From Natronocalculus amylovorans (GTDB lineage Archaea > Halobacteriota > Halobacteria > Halobacteriales > Haloferacaceae), in the NCBI RefSeq assembly GCF_023638035.1, contig NZ_JAKRVX010000002.1, forward strand, positions 620,001-684,000: DNA of 64,000 nt, in the 5' to 3' direction. Under the pieces are notes generated by a model that made no database searches, was not told the DNA's origin, and worked only from the letters and a program-made list of their open reading frames with translations. Made by a program: the position numbers and the translations under genes. Of the stretch, positions 9,382-17,411 are shown piece by piece. How positions within the stretch are numbered: position 1 is the first letter of the stretch; the number at the start of each line of letters is the position of its first letter.

Positions 9382-10125
9382 CTACCGACACCAGCTCATC
9401 ACAACGTCTGTGATCGGCCGTGAGGGAGAGTTGGAGGACTCTGCATCGAGCTTCGAGACCGCAGCCGCCGAAAAGATGAGTCGCTTAGTTCCGCGGCGTT
9501 TCACGATTCGGACGCCTTCTTTCCCGAACTCGTCTAAGAAATTCATGACACGGGTGACGGTTTGGGTGTGTGGCGTCTGCCCTTCCTTTGCGTTCAGGAC
9601 AGTGCGGATCGTCCGTGAGTCGATCGCAAAGCCAGCCGGGACCTTCTGTGCATACTCAGCGATATCTTTGGCAATGAACTGTGCCCGCTGTTGATTCGCG
9701 GTGAGTTTCGAGACGGCTTTTGACGGGAGTCGAACGAGTTGCTGCAGCGGCGATCGGTTCGTGTCTGGGTCCTCTTCGCTACTGGAGGGCGTCTGCTCGG
9801 ATTCCAGCGTGTGAAGCCGCTGTTGGAGGTGCTTTCGGTGGTCGGTTGCGGCGTCAAGATCGGCTTCAAGGTCGTCGATCTTTGCTTCGTTTTCAGAAAC
9901 CAGCTGTTCGTACTGTTCGAGTTCGTCTTCTCGCTGTTTGAGCTGCTCTTTTTGGATTTCGACACGCTCTTCGAGAGCGTCACTTTCCTCTTCTCGCTGT
10001 TTGAGCTGCTCTTTTTGGATTTCGACACGCTCTTCGAGAGCGTCATTTTCCTGTTCAAGCGCACTAATCCGCTCTTCGAGGTCATCAATCCGATCGACCA
10101 GCTCTTCGATCAGCGACAGATTCAT
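9382..10125 (-). CDS. Coiled-coil protein with C-terminal winged-helix-like domain
   Basis: A 247-residue protein. Residues about 3-105 form a continuous heptad coiled coil rich in Glu and Lys, including a perfect tandem of a 21-residue unit (ALEERVEIQKEQLKQRE type). After a polar Ser/Glu linker, residues about 140-230 (TANQQRAQFIAKDIAEYAQ through RRGTKRLIFS) look like a helical plus winged-helix module that could bind nucleic acid, with a basic hairpin KRRGTKR. The ATG at 10125 follows a clear GGAGGGT ribosome site; the frame upstream is open but unlike protein. This resembles small DNA-binding proteins found on haloarchaeal plasmids and viruses, but I cannot name a family. Confidence 0.6.
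   Translation of the reverse strand: MNLSLIEELVDRIDDLEERISALEQENDALEERVEIQKEQLKQREEESDALEERVEIQKEQLKQREDELEQYEQLVSENEAKIDDLEADLDAATDHRKHLQQRLHTLESEQTPSSSEEDPDTNRSPLQQLVRLPSKAVSKLTANQQRAQFIAKDIAEYAQKVPAGFAIDSRTIRTVLNAKEGQTPHTQTVTRVMNFLDEFGKEGVRIVKRRGTKRLIFSAAAVSKLDAESSNSPSRPITDVVMSWCR
9926..10051 (-). repeat. 63-bp tandem duplication inside the coiled-coil gene
   Basis: Two directly adjacent copies of a 63-base unit (9926-9988 and 9989-10051) differ at only a few bases near their ends. The unit is a multiple of three and encodes 21 residues, exactly three heptads, so the coiled coil is lengthened in register. The near identity suggests a recent duplication by slippage or recombination. Confidence 0.85.
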
Positions 10126-10607
10126 TGTGTACCCTCCGTGAAAAACAGCGGTTGCGTGGCGAGACCTTTTTGCGTGGGTGGTGAAACTAGAGACATGCGG
10201 TTGGTTTCCTTTGACCGCACCGGATCCGTGTGCTATCACGGGTCCTTTTAGAAAGACCAAGTGATCCGGTGAGTCGTTAGTGTGAGTAGGTCGGTGCAGT
10301 TACTTGAATCTGTTTGCTTGGAGAGCGGTTGGGCTGTGAGTATTGCAGGTGTGCCGATCGGCGATTATGAACCTCCCAATGATTCGTTGTAGAATAAGGC
10401 TAACCAGGCCAATACCATCAATATCCAAGGACATAGACCCGCGGAATACACACTATTTTTCTCCTGAAGAGATCTCCTCAACAAATGTGGGTTCAATTGA
10501 GAGCAACACGTCCATGAACTACGGATGTGTAAGTATTATTTGAACTCCAGACCAGCAGATATATTCTATGTGATGCCACAATATACTGGTTTACGACACA
10601 AACCAAC
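10126..10607. other. Gene-free stretch holding a structured element
   Basis: About 480 bases between the start of the coiled-coil gene and the end of the HsdR-N gene. No open frame here has protein character. It holds the ribosome site and presumably the promoter of the coiled-coil gene and the junction element at 10218-10271. The right half, toward 10607, is AT-richer and appears non-coding. Confidence 0.5.
10218..10271. other. Three-way-junction inverted-repeat element
   Basis: A 54-base element in which nearly every base can pair. The outer arms CACCGGATC (10218-10226) and GATCCGGTG (10263-10271) are a perfect 9-base inverted repeat. Between them are two adjacent hairpins: CGTG/CACG with loop TGCTAT (10227-10240), and GGTC-TTT/AAA-GACC with one bulged C and loop TAG (10241-10258). 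Four unpaired bases close the junction. It lies 93 bases upstream of the coiled-coil gene start. It could be a structured leader or small RNA, a protein-binding site, or a replication/integration site of a mobile element. The structure is seen; the role is unknown. Confidence 0.55.
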
Positions 10608-11759
10608 TTACCAGTCACCAAGGAACTCAATTTCCATGTCGATATTATCCACGAGGTCGCGTAGATTATTCTGTTTTCCAGACGTACTAAGTGCAGTGTG
10701 CAGATAGTGGCCATCCACAAGTTCATATGCCCCTCGCATTTCGTCCCCATTTGGATGAAGCGGCTCTGTATTGATCAAACAGTTCTTCCGAGCATTGGAC
10801 GGAAAGTATGGAATTTCAATCTGCTCAGTCAGCGCATACTTGGTTATTAAATAGTCCACTGCGGCAGTCATATTCATATTCTGTTTTGTATGTGGCTCAG
10901 ATTCCGAATCAGGAACCACCGCTCCATCAGAAAACCGGATGACGTATCCTTCGAACCCGGTGTTGATCGTGTGAGAATCACCATCGTAAGATGCGGGAAG
11001 ATTCCCCACTGAATCAGTACTATCCTCGTCGTAAGATTGGGAAACCAGGATCGGTGACTCGGATGACGGTGTGGTATGACTCACAAACCGCCGTTGATCA
11101 TGTAGTAGTGTCACAAGATTTTGGACGAACTCGCGAGATTGCTGTGTCAGATCGATTGGGAGGTCTCCAACTGTTGATTCTATCGAAGCAACGATCGACT
11201 CCGTGAGTTGGTCTTCATTCGTTTTAACATCCTGAATCGCTTGGTTTGTGCGCCCAATCTGCTCTGCAACCTCGTCAGATTTCCCAGAGTGGATCGACTC
11301 CTTCGAGAGCAACGAAAGAAAGCTTGGGTCGATACGAAGATCATCCAAGTTGAATGTCAGCACAGACATCTCTTTGACACCGTTTTGATGACGATCTTTT
11401 GTAAGAACTTCAAATGACTCGCCATTTGTAAGAATTCCCCAATCGACAGCAAGCTCTTGTCGCATATAGCTCCGGAGTTGTCGCAGTTCGGTATCGGTGA
11501 GCGTTGCATGGATCGGTTTTGCTTCGACAAACACGACTGGTGAGTCACCGAGCATAAGCGCATAATCAACACGGGTATTTCCAGACGCCATTGGAACGGT
11601 GTACTCTAATACGACTTCAGACGAGTACAGGTCCCACCCCAACAATTCAAGAAACGGTTGAATGAGTTTGACTTTTGTATTCTCCTCATCCATTTGTGGA
11701 TTCGACTCGATGATTTGATAGCTTTGATTTATATATGCATCAATATCATGTTCATCCAT
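10608..11759 (-). CDS. Free-standing HsdR N-terminal (PD-(D/E)XK) nuclease-like protein
   Basis: A 383-residue protein whose first ~150 residues match the N-terminal nuclease domain of type I restriction R subunits: D65 in TRVDYAL and E79-A-K81 in FVEAK form the PD-(D/E)XK core, followed by the QLRSYM segment. No helicase motor follows. The middle is helical and Asp/Ser-rich, and the last ~120 residues (from FEGYVIRFSDG) form a separate domain of unknown role. No hsdM or hsdS gene is near. Such orphans are common in archaea and may be defence nucleases or remnants. Only one CGATCG occurs in 1,152 bases, far below neighbouring core genes, suggesting transfer. Confidence 0.75.
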   Translation of the reverse strand: MDEHDIDAYINQSYQIIESNPQMDEENTKVKLIQPFLELLGWDLYSSEVVLEYTVPMASGNTRVDYALMLGDSPVVFVEAKPIHATLTDTELRQLRSYMRQELAVDWGILTNGESFEVLTKDRHQNGVKEMSVLTFNLDDLRIDPSFLSLLSKESIHSGKSDEVAEQIGRTNQAIQDVKTNEDQLTESIVASIESTVGDLPIDLTQQSREFVQNLVTLLHDQRRFVSHTTPSSESPILVSQSYDEDSTDSVGNLPASYDGDSHTINTGFEGYVIRFSDGAVVPDSESEPHTKQNMNMTAAVDYLITKYALTEQIEIPYFPSNARKNCLINTEPLHPNGDEMRGAYELVDGHYLHTALSTSGKQNNLRDLVDNIDMEIEFLGDW

Positions 11760-11926
11760 TGATTAATTATTTCGACTAGTAGTGGTTAAAAATAGCTCTA
11801 AAATGCGCGGAGAATCGAGTCGAGATGTCCACCATTCGTGATGAACATACCCTAATGGTTGGTTCTAGAGGTTCCAGTACTACCAATCGATTAAACAAGC
11901 AATAACTGAATACAACAGTGACCGTG

Positions 11927-12181
11927 CTATACTGGTGAGTCCATCTTCCACTTGATCGGATCGATGGGTTCTGCATCCGATCGCTTCGTCTCCTCGGTAA
12001 TACACCCACGCAGTGATGTCAGCGATTGGGCTGTATCCCCATTCAGATCGTGCTGGATAACAATCCGATCATCTTCTATGGTCATCAGAACCGACGCACC
12101 AGGTTCGATCGCTAATTGCTCACAAATTGATTTCGGGATCCTCACCCGCCCACTTTGGTCTATTCTTTGTTTGAATCTCAT
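11927..12181 (-). CDS. AbrB/SpoVT-type DNA-binding protein, orphan antitoxin-like
   Basis: An 84-residue protein whose first ~45 residues form a swapped-hairpin AbrB domain (QSGRVRIPKSICEQL, then VLMTIEDDRIVI), as in VapB-like antitoxins and archaeal regulators. The C-terminus is polar and contains CITEETKR. The ATG at 12181 starts the domain; an upstream start would only add a poorly conserved tail. No PIN or other toxin frame follows in the 167 bases before the HsdR-N gene, so it is either a solitary regulator or the remains of a toxin-antitoxin pair. Confidence 0.75.
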   Translation of the reverse strand: MRFKQRIDQSGRVRIPKSICEQLAIEPGASVLMTIEDDRIVIQHDLNGDTAQSLTSLRGCITEETKRSDAEPIDPIKWKMDSPV

Positions 12182-12401
12182 ATTATTATTACAGTAAGGA
12201 GACAATTAATCATTCATTTAACAAATTCTCACTTGGACCGTGGTCGGCATCATCAGACAATTATGCATTCAATATATATGATATGAAGATCGCGAAGGTT
12301 CTTACGCACTCGGTTTCACAGACAGCGATCGTCACCGGGCAGACGCTGGACGACAACGATCGGATACAGTCACACAGCGTACAAAAGTATTCAAGAAGTT
12401 C

Positions 12402-13283
12402 TTATTTCGTTCCAGGCGTTGCAGACCGATCGGTACGACCACCGAGCGTCTCGAAGTCAAAGTTCTCGAACTGTGAGGGAGCAACACCTTCGGTTGCGTA
12501 CACGTAGAGGGCGGTCTTTGCAATGCCCCAGATCGTCTGGCTGATGAGGTAGGTAAACACCATTGCCAGTGCAACGAGCACGATCGTCAACAACACACCC
12601 AACCCAGCAGAGAGGACGAGCAGTGGGATCGAGATGGCGACGGCTGAAATAACGAGAATAACACCGATTCCGAGCACGATTGCGGTGATTCCGAATCCAG
12701 CACCGAGCGTCTCACCCCATGTATCCCGGAACGTCTCACCGCTGCGTTTGAACATCGAGGTGGCCGTTACATCCTCAAACACCAACACAGGGACGATGAA
12801 GAACGTCATAATCGACCAGCCAATGGCAAAGATCGATCGCATGATTGACGCAACCGGGGTATCTGAGTTCTCAAGCATCCGGAAGAGAATACTCACCGTT
12901 GCAGAGATGAGCGACCAGACGACGATCGGGCCGATATGAGGGTTAATCGCAGTCATGCTCTCGCGGATCTGTGGCTCCCGGCCGTGAAACACCTCATTGG
13001 AGGCATGCACAAGTGCGGCCGAAAAATACGTGCTGAAGAAGGTAGTGACGAAGTAGAGCCCAAACAGCACAATGTACTCCAATCCACCACCGATCACGTC
13101 TGCAATCACCATCGGGAGGAAGAACAATACCAAAAAGAAGATGCTCGAAAGTCCCGCCAACAGCGGAAACACGAGGAGTTTAGGGTGATCACGAATCACC
13201 GAGAGGCTGTCTTTTGTGAGCGTCCAGCCGGTTTTCAACCGACTAAAAAACCCAAATCCATTTGATTTCGTACTGGTTGCCAT
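12402..13283 (-). CDS. Six-helix membrane protein (DUF6159-like)
   Basis: A 293-residue integral membrane protein. A soluble N-terminal segment (FFSRLKTGWTLTKDSLSVIRDHP) precedes about six hydrophobic helices near 36-60, 66-92, 118-136, 148-172, 195-222 and 226-258. The N-terminal amphipathic helix and the FEDVTATSMFKRSGETFRDTWGE cytoplasmic loop resemble the DUF6159 family of haloarchaea and bacteria. Function is unknown. It is transcribed divergently from the phosphoesterase gene, with 94 bases between starts. Confidence 0.7.
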   Translation of the reverse strand: MATSTKSNGFGFFSRLKTGWTLTKDSLSVIRDHPKLLVFPLLAGLSSIFFLVLFFLPMVIADVIGGGLEYIVLFGLYFVTTFFSTYFSAALVHASNEVFHGREPQIRESMTAINPHIGPIVVWSLISATVSILFRMLENSDTPVASIMRSIFAIGWSIMTFFIVPVLVFEDVTATSMFKRSGETFRDTWGETLGAGFGITAIVLGIGVILVISAVAISIPLLVLSAGLGVLLTIVLVALAMVFTYLISQTIWGIAKTALYVYATEGVAPSQFENFDFETLGGRTDRSATPGTK

Positions 13284-13377
13284 ACCGGTGGGTCTCAGGT
13301 GACGTATTTATATATGGTGGCTCAATATCGGGCAAAGTGACTAATCATTAGTATCTCCACTCCCACGTTTTGACACA

Positions 13378-14721
13378 ATGACAGCCGATGATCGCGTCTA
13401 CTATGTCATCAGCGATCTGCATATCGGTGGCGATGAGCAGCTTGAAGATGTCGAGTTCTTAGACGAACTTCTTGAGTTTCTCAAGACGCTCGAACAAACG
13501 GAGGAGAACGCAGAGCTCATAATTAACGGCGATGCATTTGGGCTCTGGGAGTTTACAACCGTTGACGGGCTTGAAAAGTTCGATGTCTTAGAGGATACAT
13601 ATCCGGAGCTGTTCGAGCAGTTCAAACACACCGGCGAAAACATCGATATTACGCTCCTTCCAGGAAATCACGATCACGAACTTGCCGCATATCAGGAGTA
13701 TGTCGATCGGTTTGCACAGTACAATGTTGACCTCGTTCAGGATGAGTCGATCAAACGGCCGATCGGCGAGCATGCAATCCATTTCGAACACGGCCATCAA
13801 CAAGATGCAAATAACCGTATCGACGATTGGGGGAGTCCACATGCAACGCCGCTTGGCTACTTTTATAATACGCTCGTAACGAGTCGAGCAGGCCAGCTTT
13901 CCGATCGTGGCCGATACAATTGGCTCAAAGATGTCCAAGCGGTCACGCCAACCGAACGGATGCCTGTCTGGTTGCTCTCAAAATACTTCTACCGGGAGAT
14001 GAATCCGCTGCTTCGGTATTCAATCGTCCCGTTTTTGTTGTTGTTCAATATCAGTGCGATTTTGGCGGTGCTTGCAGGACTCGATCTGCTTGGGATCTGG
14101 TCGGCACCGGTAACACAAGGAACCGAGTTTCTTGGACAGTTTGGACGTGCCGGAACGGCCGCGTGGTTCTTCCTTGCAATTAATGTTGCAGTGACTGGGC
14201 TGTTATTGCTTGTTGGGGTGCCATTGTACTTCATCCGGAGAGATATCCGAAAAACGATTACACGATTTGGAATCTTCGAGACGGAGCTGACCGTCGATCC
14301 AGAAACGCCGTATAAGAGTGCAGCAGAGCAGATTTTTAAAGATGATCCGGAAACCGCCATCTTCTGTTATGGACATACACACCGCCCATCGGTACAGTCA
14401 GTCAACGGTGGATTACTAGTCAACACCGGGACGTGGCTCAAGCGCCTCCACCGTCGGGATGGCATTATTGGCATTCTGCCGCCAGTGTTTCATCCGTCGT
14501 ATCAGCTTGCAGCAGTAAAGATTGAATCGACAGCCGATGGCGGAATCGGAGTCGAGTACGAAGAGATGAAAAAACCAAGTCCAGCCGGTGAAGAGCTCAC
14601 TCGGACGGAGCGCTTCTTTACTGTTGGTAGAGAGCCAGTTCCGGACTTACCCGATCGGACAGTGATCAATCCAGAACAAGCGGAGCAGTCACAATCAACA
14701 GCACCACAACTCGAACAGTAG
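13378..14721 (+). CDS. Membrane-anchored calcineurin-like metallophosphoesterase
   Basis: A 447-residue phosphoesterase with the two-metal motifs in order: SDLHIG near 12-17, NGDAFGLW near 50-57, GNHDHE near 96-101, HFEHGH near 137-142 and GHTHRP near 331-336. Two hydrophobic segments, about 215-240 and 255-287, interrupt the catalytic domain between the fourth and fifth motifs, so the active site would assemble at the membrane surface. The fold resembles UDP-2,3-diacylglucosamine hydrolases, but haloarchaea make no lipid A; a membrane nucleotide-sugar or lipid pyrophosphate is a reasonable guess. Substrate unknown. Confidence 0.8.
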   Translation: MTADDRVYYVISDLHIGGDEQLEDVEFLDELLEFLKTLEQTEENAELIINGDAFGLWEFTTVDGLEKFDVLEDTYPELFEQFKHTGENIDITLLPGNHDHELAAYQEYVDRFAQYNVDLVQDESIKRPIGEHAIHFEHGHQQDANNRIDDWGSPHATPLGYFYNTLVTSRAGQLSDRGRYNWLKDVQAVTPTERMPVWLLSKYFYREMNPLLRYSIVPFLLLFNISAILAVLAGLDLLGIWSAPVTQGTEFLGQFGRAGTAAWFFLAINVAVTGLLLLVGVPLYFIRRDIRKTITRFGIFETELTVDPETPYKSAAEQIFKDDPETAIFCYGHTHRPSVQSVNGGLLVNTGTWLKRLHRRDGIIGILPPVFHPSYQLAAVKIESTADGGIGVEYEEMKKPSPAGEELTRTERFFTVGREPVPDLPDRTVINPEQAEQSQSTAPQLEQ

Positions 14722-14854
14722 CCGAGTGAGACACTACACGGAAAACATATACGACAGCAATGGTGATGTATCAAAAGATATCCATGCGTACACGTCCTGC
14801 ACCCTCCAGACAGGATCGGTTAGCGATCGGAATTACCCGATTCCATGATGGTCA

Positions 14855-16453
14855 GTGACGACCACGACAGCACAGCTTACACAGCATGCAAAGACGATCG
14901 GGAACCGGATGCAACAAAATGTCCGTGATACAATCCGCATCGATACGCGATCGCTTGCAATCTTTCGAATTCTGTTAGGACTGCTTGTTGTCGCGGATAT
15001 ACTCCTTCGGTCCCGGAACTTCTGGTACTTCTACTCTGGAGAGGGGGTCGTTCCACAATCACTTGCGCTTGATGCAGGCCGCGAAAACGCCTTTTCGTTC
15101 TACTTTTTTGTTGATGATCCAACGCTTATTGCAGGGCTATTCGTCCTCCAAGTGCTGTTTGCAATACAGCTGATATTTGGGTATAAAACACGTATTGCGA
15201 CGATTATTTCGTTTCTTTTTGTTGTCTCACTTGACCATCACAATCCGTTCGTCACGAGCTATGCGGATATTCTGTTCCGGCTGTTGTTCTTTTGGGCGAT
15301 CTTTTTGCCGCTTGGTGAGCGGTGGTCGATCGATGCAGTCCATCGCGATCGATCGCCTCGATCTTCATTTGCAGGGATTGCAGCGCTCTTTGCAATGGGG
15401 CAGATGGTATGGATGTATCTGGTGAACTGGTTCCATAAATCGCAGGACTCCCTTTGGACCAGCGGTGAAGCAACACCGCTTATTATGGGACTCGACGACA
15501 TGACATTCCTGCTTGCAGGGACCGTTCGTGAGTTCCCGACGCTGCTGGAATATGGTGGCTTGCTGTGGTACTACATGCTGTTGGTCTCTCCGCTTTTGAT
15601 CCTGCTTGTTGGCCGCACACGCTACCCGCTTATATTGTTATTCTTCGGTGGACACGCCATGTTCGCGCTCACCGTACGCATTGGTGCGTTTGCATACGTT
15701 GCGTTTGCTGGGTTAGTACTGTTTTTGCAGCCACAGTTCTGGAGCGACACCGCTGCACTCAGTCGCCGCGTTGGAATGCGTACCGAACCGTTTGAGACCG
15801 TTCGAGATCGGTGTATCCAACTGGCAGAGCGGGTGCCAAAACGACAGCCACAGCATCCATCGCTTCCAGCTCTGAAACAGTACACCTACAGCGCCGCATT
15901 GGGCATTGTGATCGGATCGATCGTCATCTATACCGTGTTTACAGTTGTTCCAATGGGCGTCGTTGGTGAGCAGGTCTCTCCGGAAGATCGGATCGAGGAG
16001 AACGCTCGTGCACTCAGTATCGACCAACCGGAGTGGAGCGTCTTTGCGCCAACTCCACGAACCACCGATCGATACTACGTGTTTGCGGCAGAGACTGCGG
16101 ATGGAGCGCTGATTGATGTGTACAATGATGGTCGCGAACTAACAAGCGAGCGGCCATACGACGAATTGCAGAACCAGTACGGAACCTATCGTGAACGCTT
16201 CTATATGAATAGCATCCGACGATCGGGGATGCAGGATCGAGACGACTCTGCAGCCGTATTAGCAGCCTATACGTGTGAACTGTGGGCCGAAGAACACGAT
16301 ACCGAGCTTACCCAGCTCACAATGTACACAATCACAGAATCGATCACACGAGAAACGATCAGCGACCCGGCAAACAGGGAGAGTCGAAGCTGGGTTATGT
16401 TTGAATACAGCTGCACTGATGAGCCACCGGAGCGGATTGCGCTTCCTGACTGA
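14855..16453 (+). CDS. HTTM-domain membrane protein (vitamin K carboxylase-like)
   Basis: A 532-residue protein with a horizontally transferred transmembrane (HTTM) domain, related to vitamin K-dependent gamma-carboxylase. It begins with RIDTRSLAIFRILLGLLVVADIL (about 29-51), then SRNFWYFYSGEGVVP and several helices to about residue 300; a further helix lies near 350-372, and the last ~150 residues (FAPTPRTTDRYYVFAAE) form a soluble domain. GTG at 14855 is used because nearby ATGs are out of frame; ATG at 14909 is possible. A DCC thioredoxin-like gene follows within 60 bases, a recurrent pairing that suggests a shared redox or modification role. Confidence 0.8.
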   Translation: MTTTTAQLTQHAKTIGNRMQQNVRDTIRIDTRSLAIFRILLGLLVVADILLRSRNFWYFYSGEGVVPQSLALDAGRENAFSFYFFVDDPTLIAGLFVLQVLFAIQLIFGYKTRIATIISFLFVVSLDHHNPFVTSYADILFRLLFFWAIFLPLGERWSIDAVHRDRSPRSSFAGIAALFAMGQMVWMYLVNWFHKSQDSLWTSGEATPLIMGLDDMTFLLAGTVREFPTLLEYGGLLWYYMLLVSPLLILLVGRTRYPLILLFFGGHAMFALTVRIGAFAYVAFAGLVLFLQPQFWSDTAALSRRVGMRTEPFETVRDRCIQLAERVPKRQPQHPSLPALKQYTYSAALGIVIGSIVIYTVFTVVPMGVVGEQVSPEDRIEENARALSIDQPEWSVFAPTPRTTDRYYVFAAETADGALIDVYNDGRELTSERPYDELQNQYGTYRERFYMNSIRRSGMQDRDDSAAVLAAYTCELWAEEHDTELTQLTMYTITESITRETISDPANRESRSWVMFEYSCTDEPPERIALPD

Positions 16454-16509
16454 TCGGGACACTCAGGCCCACCGGAATGCTGAATTATATCGAAACCGAA
16501 CCTGTAGAT

Positions 16510-16926
16510 ATGACAGAGGAGAGTTCAGGCGAGGATGCAGTAGTACTGTTTGACGGCGTCTGCAACCTCTGTACGGGGTTCGTTCAGTATATAATTCCAC
16601 GGGACCCTGACGGGATATTCAAATTTGCATCGTTGCAGTCTGAAGTTGGTGAAGCGCTCCTTGAAAAACATGGACTGGAAAATCATAATCTCGATTCTGT
16701 GGTGCTCATCGACGGCGATGATGTCTACATCAAATCGTCGGCGGTGTTAGAGATTGGTGCAATGCTTGGTGGGGTATATACGCTTGCACGACCACTCATG
16801 ATTCTCCCACAACGGCTCCGAGATTGGGGCTATGATGTGGTCGCTGCAAACCGCTATCGAATCTTTGGAAAAAAAGATCAGTGTATGATGCCATCAGGAG
16901 ATATTCAGTCACGATTTTTAGAGTAA
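16510..16926 (+). CDS. DCC-family (DUF393) thiol-disulfide oxidoreductase-like protein
   Basis: A 138-residue thioredoxin-fold protein of the DCC family. The namesake motif D15-G-V-C18-N-L-C21 opens the protein, and the family signatures FASLQSE and VVLIDGDDVYIKSSAVLEI follow. ATG at 16510 places the motif at the usual distance from the N-terminus; an ATG 11 codons upstream is less likely. It follows the HTTM gene, with which DCC proteins are often linked or fused. Electron donor and acceptor are unknown. Confidence 0.85.
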   Translation: MTEESSGEDAVVLFDGVCNLCTGFVQYIIPRDPDGIFKFASLQSEVGEALLEKHGLENHNLDSVVLIDGDDVYIKSSAVLEIGAMLGGVYTLARPLMILPQRLRDWGYDVVAANRYRIFGKKDQCMMPSGDIQSRFLE

Positions 16927-16988
16927 GTACGGTATGGAACGGCTGTCGGAAACCCAGTGTTTACACTGTTGAAGTGCGAACGTGAGTT

Positions 16989-17231
16989 ATGGCAACATTT
17001 GAGATTCCGATCTCCGATCGAATTGACAGCGAGATTGATAGACTCGTTCATCAGGGTGAGTTCCTCAATAGAGAACAAGCGATCGAAGAACTGCTTACAA
17101 TGGGTGTGTCAACGTACAGTACCCCAAATGAGACGGAAGATGGACTCGACGATGGGCTTTTTTCACAAGTGACTGATGATCAACAGGATCCAGCACGACG
17201 AGACGATCTCAACGACGGCTACTCGTTCTAA
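16989..17231 (+). CDS. Small ribbon-helix-helix-like regulator
   Basis: An 80-residue protein. The first ~45 residues (FEIPISDRIDSEIDRLVHQGEFLNREQAIEELL) have the strand-helix-helix pattern of CopG/MetJ regulators found widely in haloarchaea, followed by a disordered acidic tail. It stands 62 bases after the DCC gene and may be cotranscribed. No toxin gene follows directly, so a regulator is likelier than an antitoxin. DNA target unknown. Confidence 0.6.
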   Translation: MATFEIPISDRIDSEIDRLVHQGEFLNREQAIEELLTMGVSTYSTPNETEDGLDDGLFSQVTDDQQDPARRDDLNDGYSF

Positions 17232-17411
17232 TCAGTAACGGCTTATTTCCGCTACTAGCTACACGACAGAAACTACTCATTACCGATAGACAGCGTCACT
17301 TCGGAGTGGAATCCACACTATGGCTACCGTTGGGAGTGGAAGGGATACATTTGTACAGTATAAGATAACAAACAGCAGCGTAACGAAAACCCATTCGGCC
17401 GTGTTAGATAC

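Noticed and set aside
10343-10543. A 66-codon plus-strand frame in the accessory gap
   Set aside because: Basic, low-complexity translation without homology-like features and no ribosome site.
11776-12009. A 77-codon frame downstream of the AbrB gene as a possible toxin
   Set aside because: It overlaps the AbrB gene heavily and shows no PIN, RelE or MazF pattern.
8505-12300. Duplicate of the tRNA-Thr 3' end as an attachment site
   Set aside because: No second copy of the T-arm/acceptor sequence was seen by eye in the downstream 4 kb.
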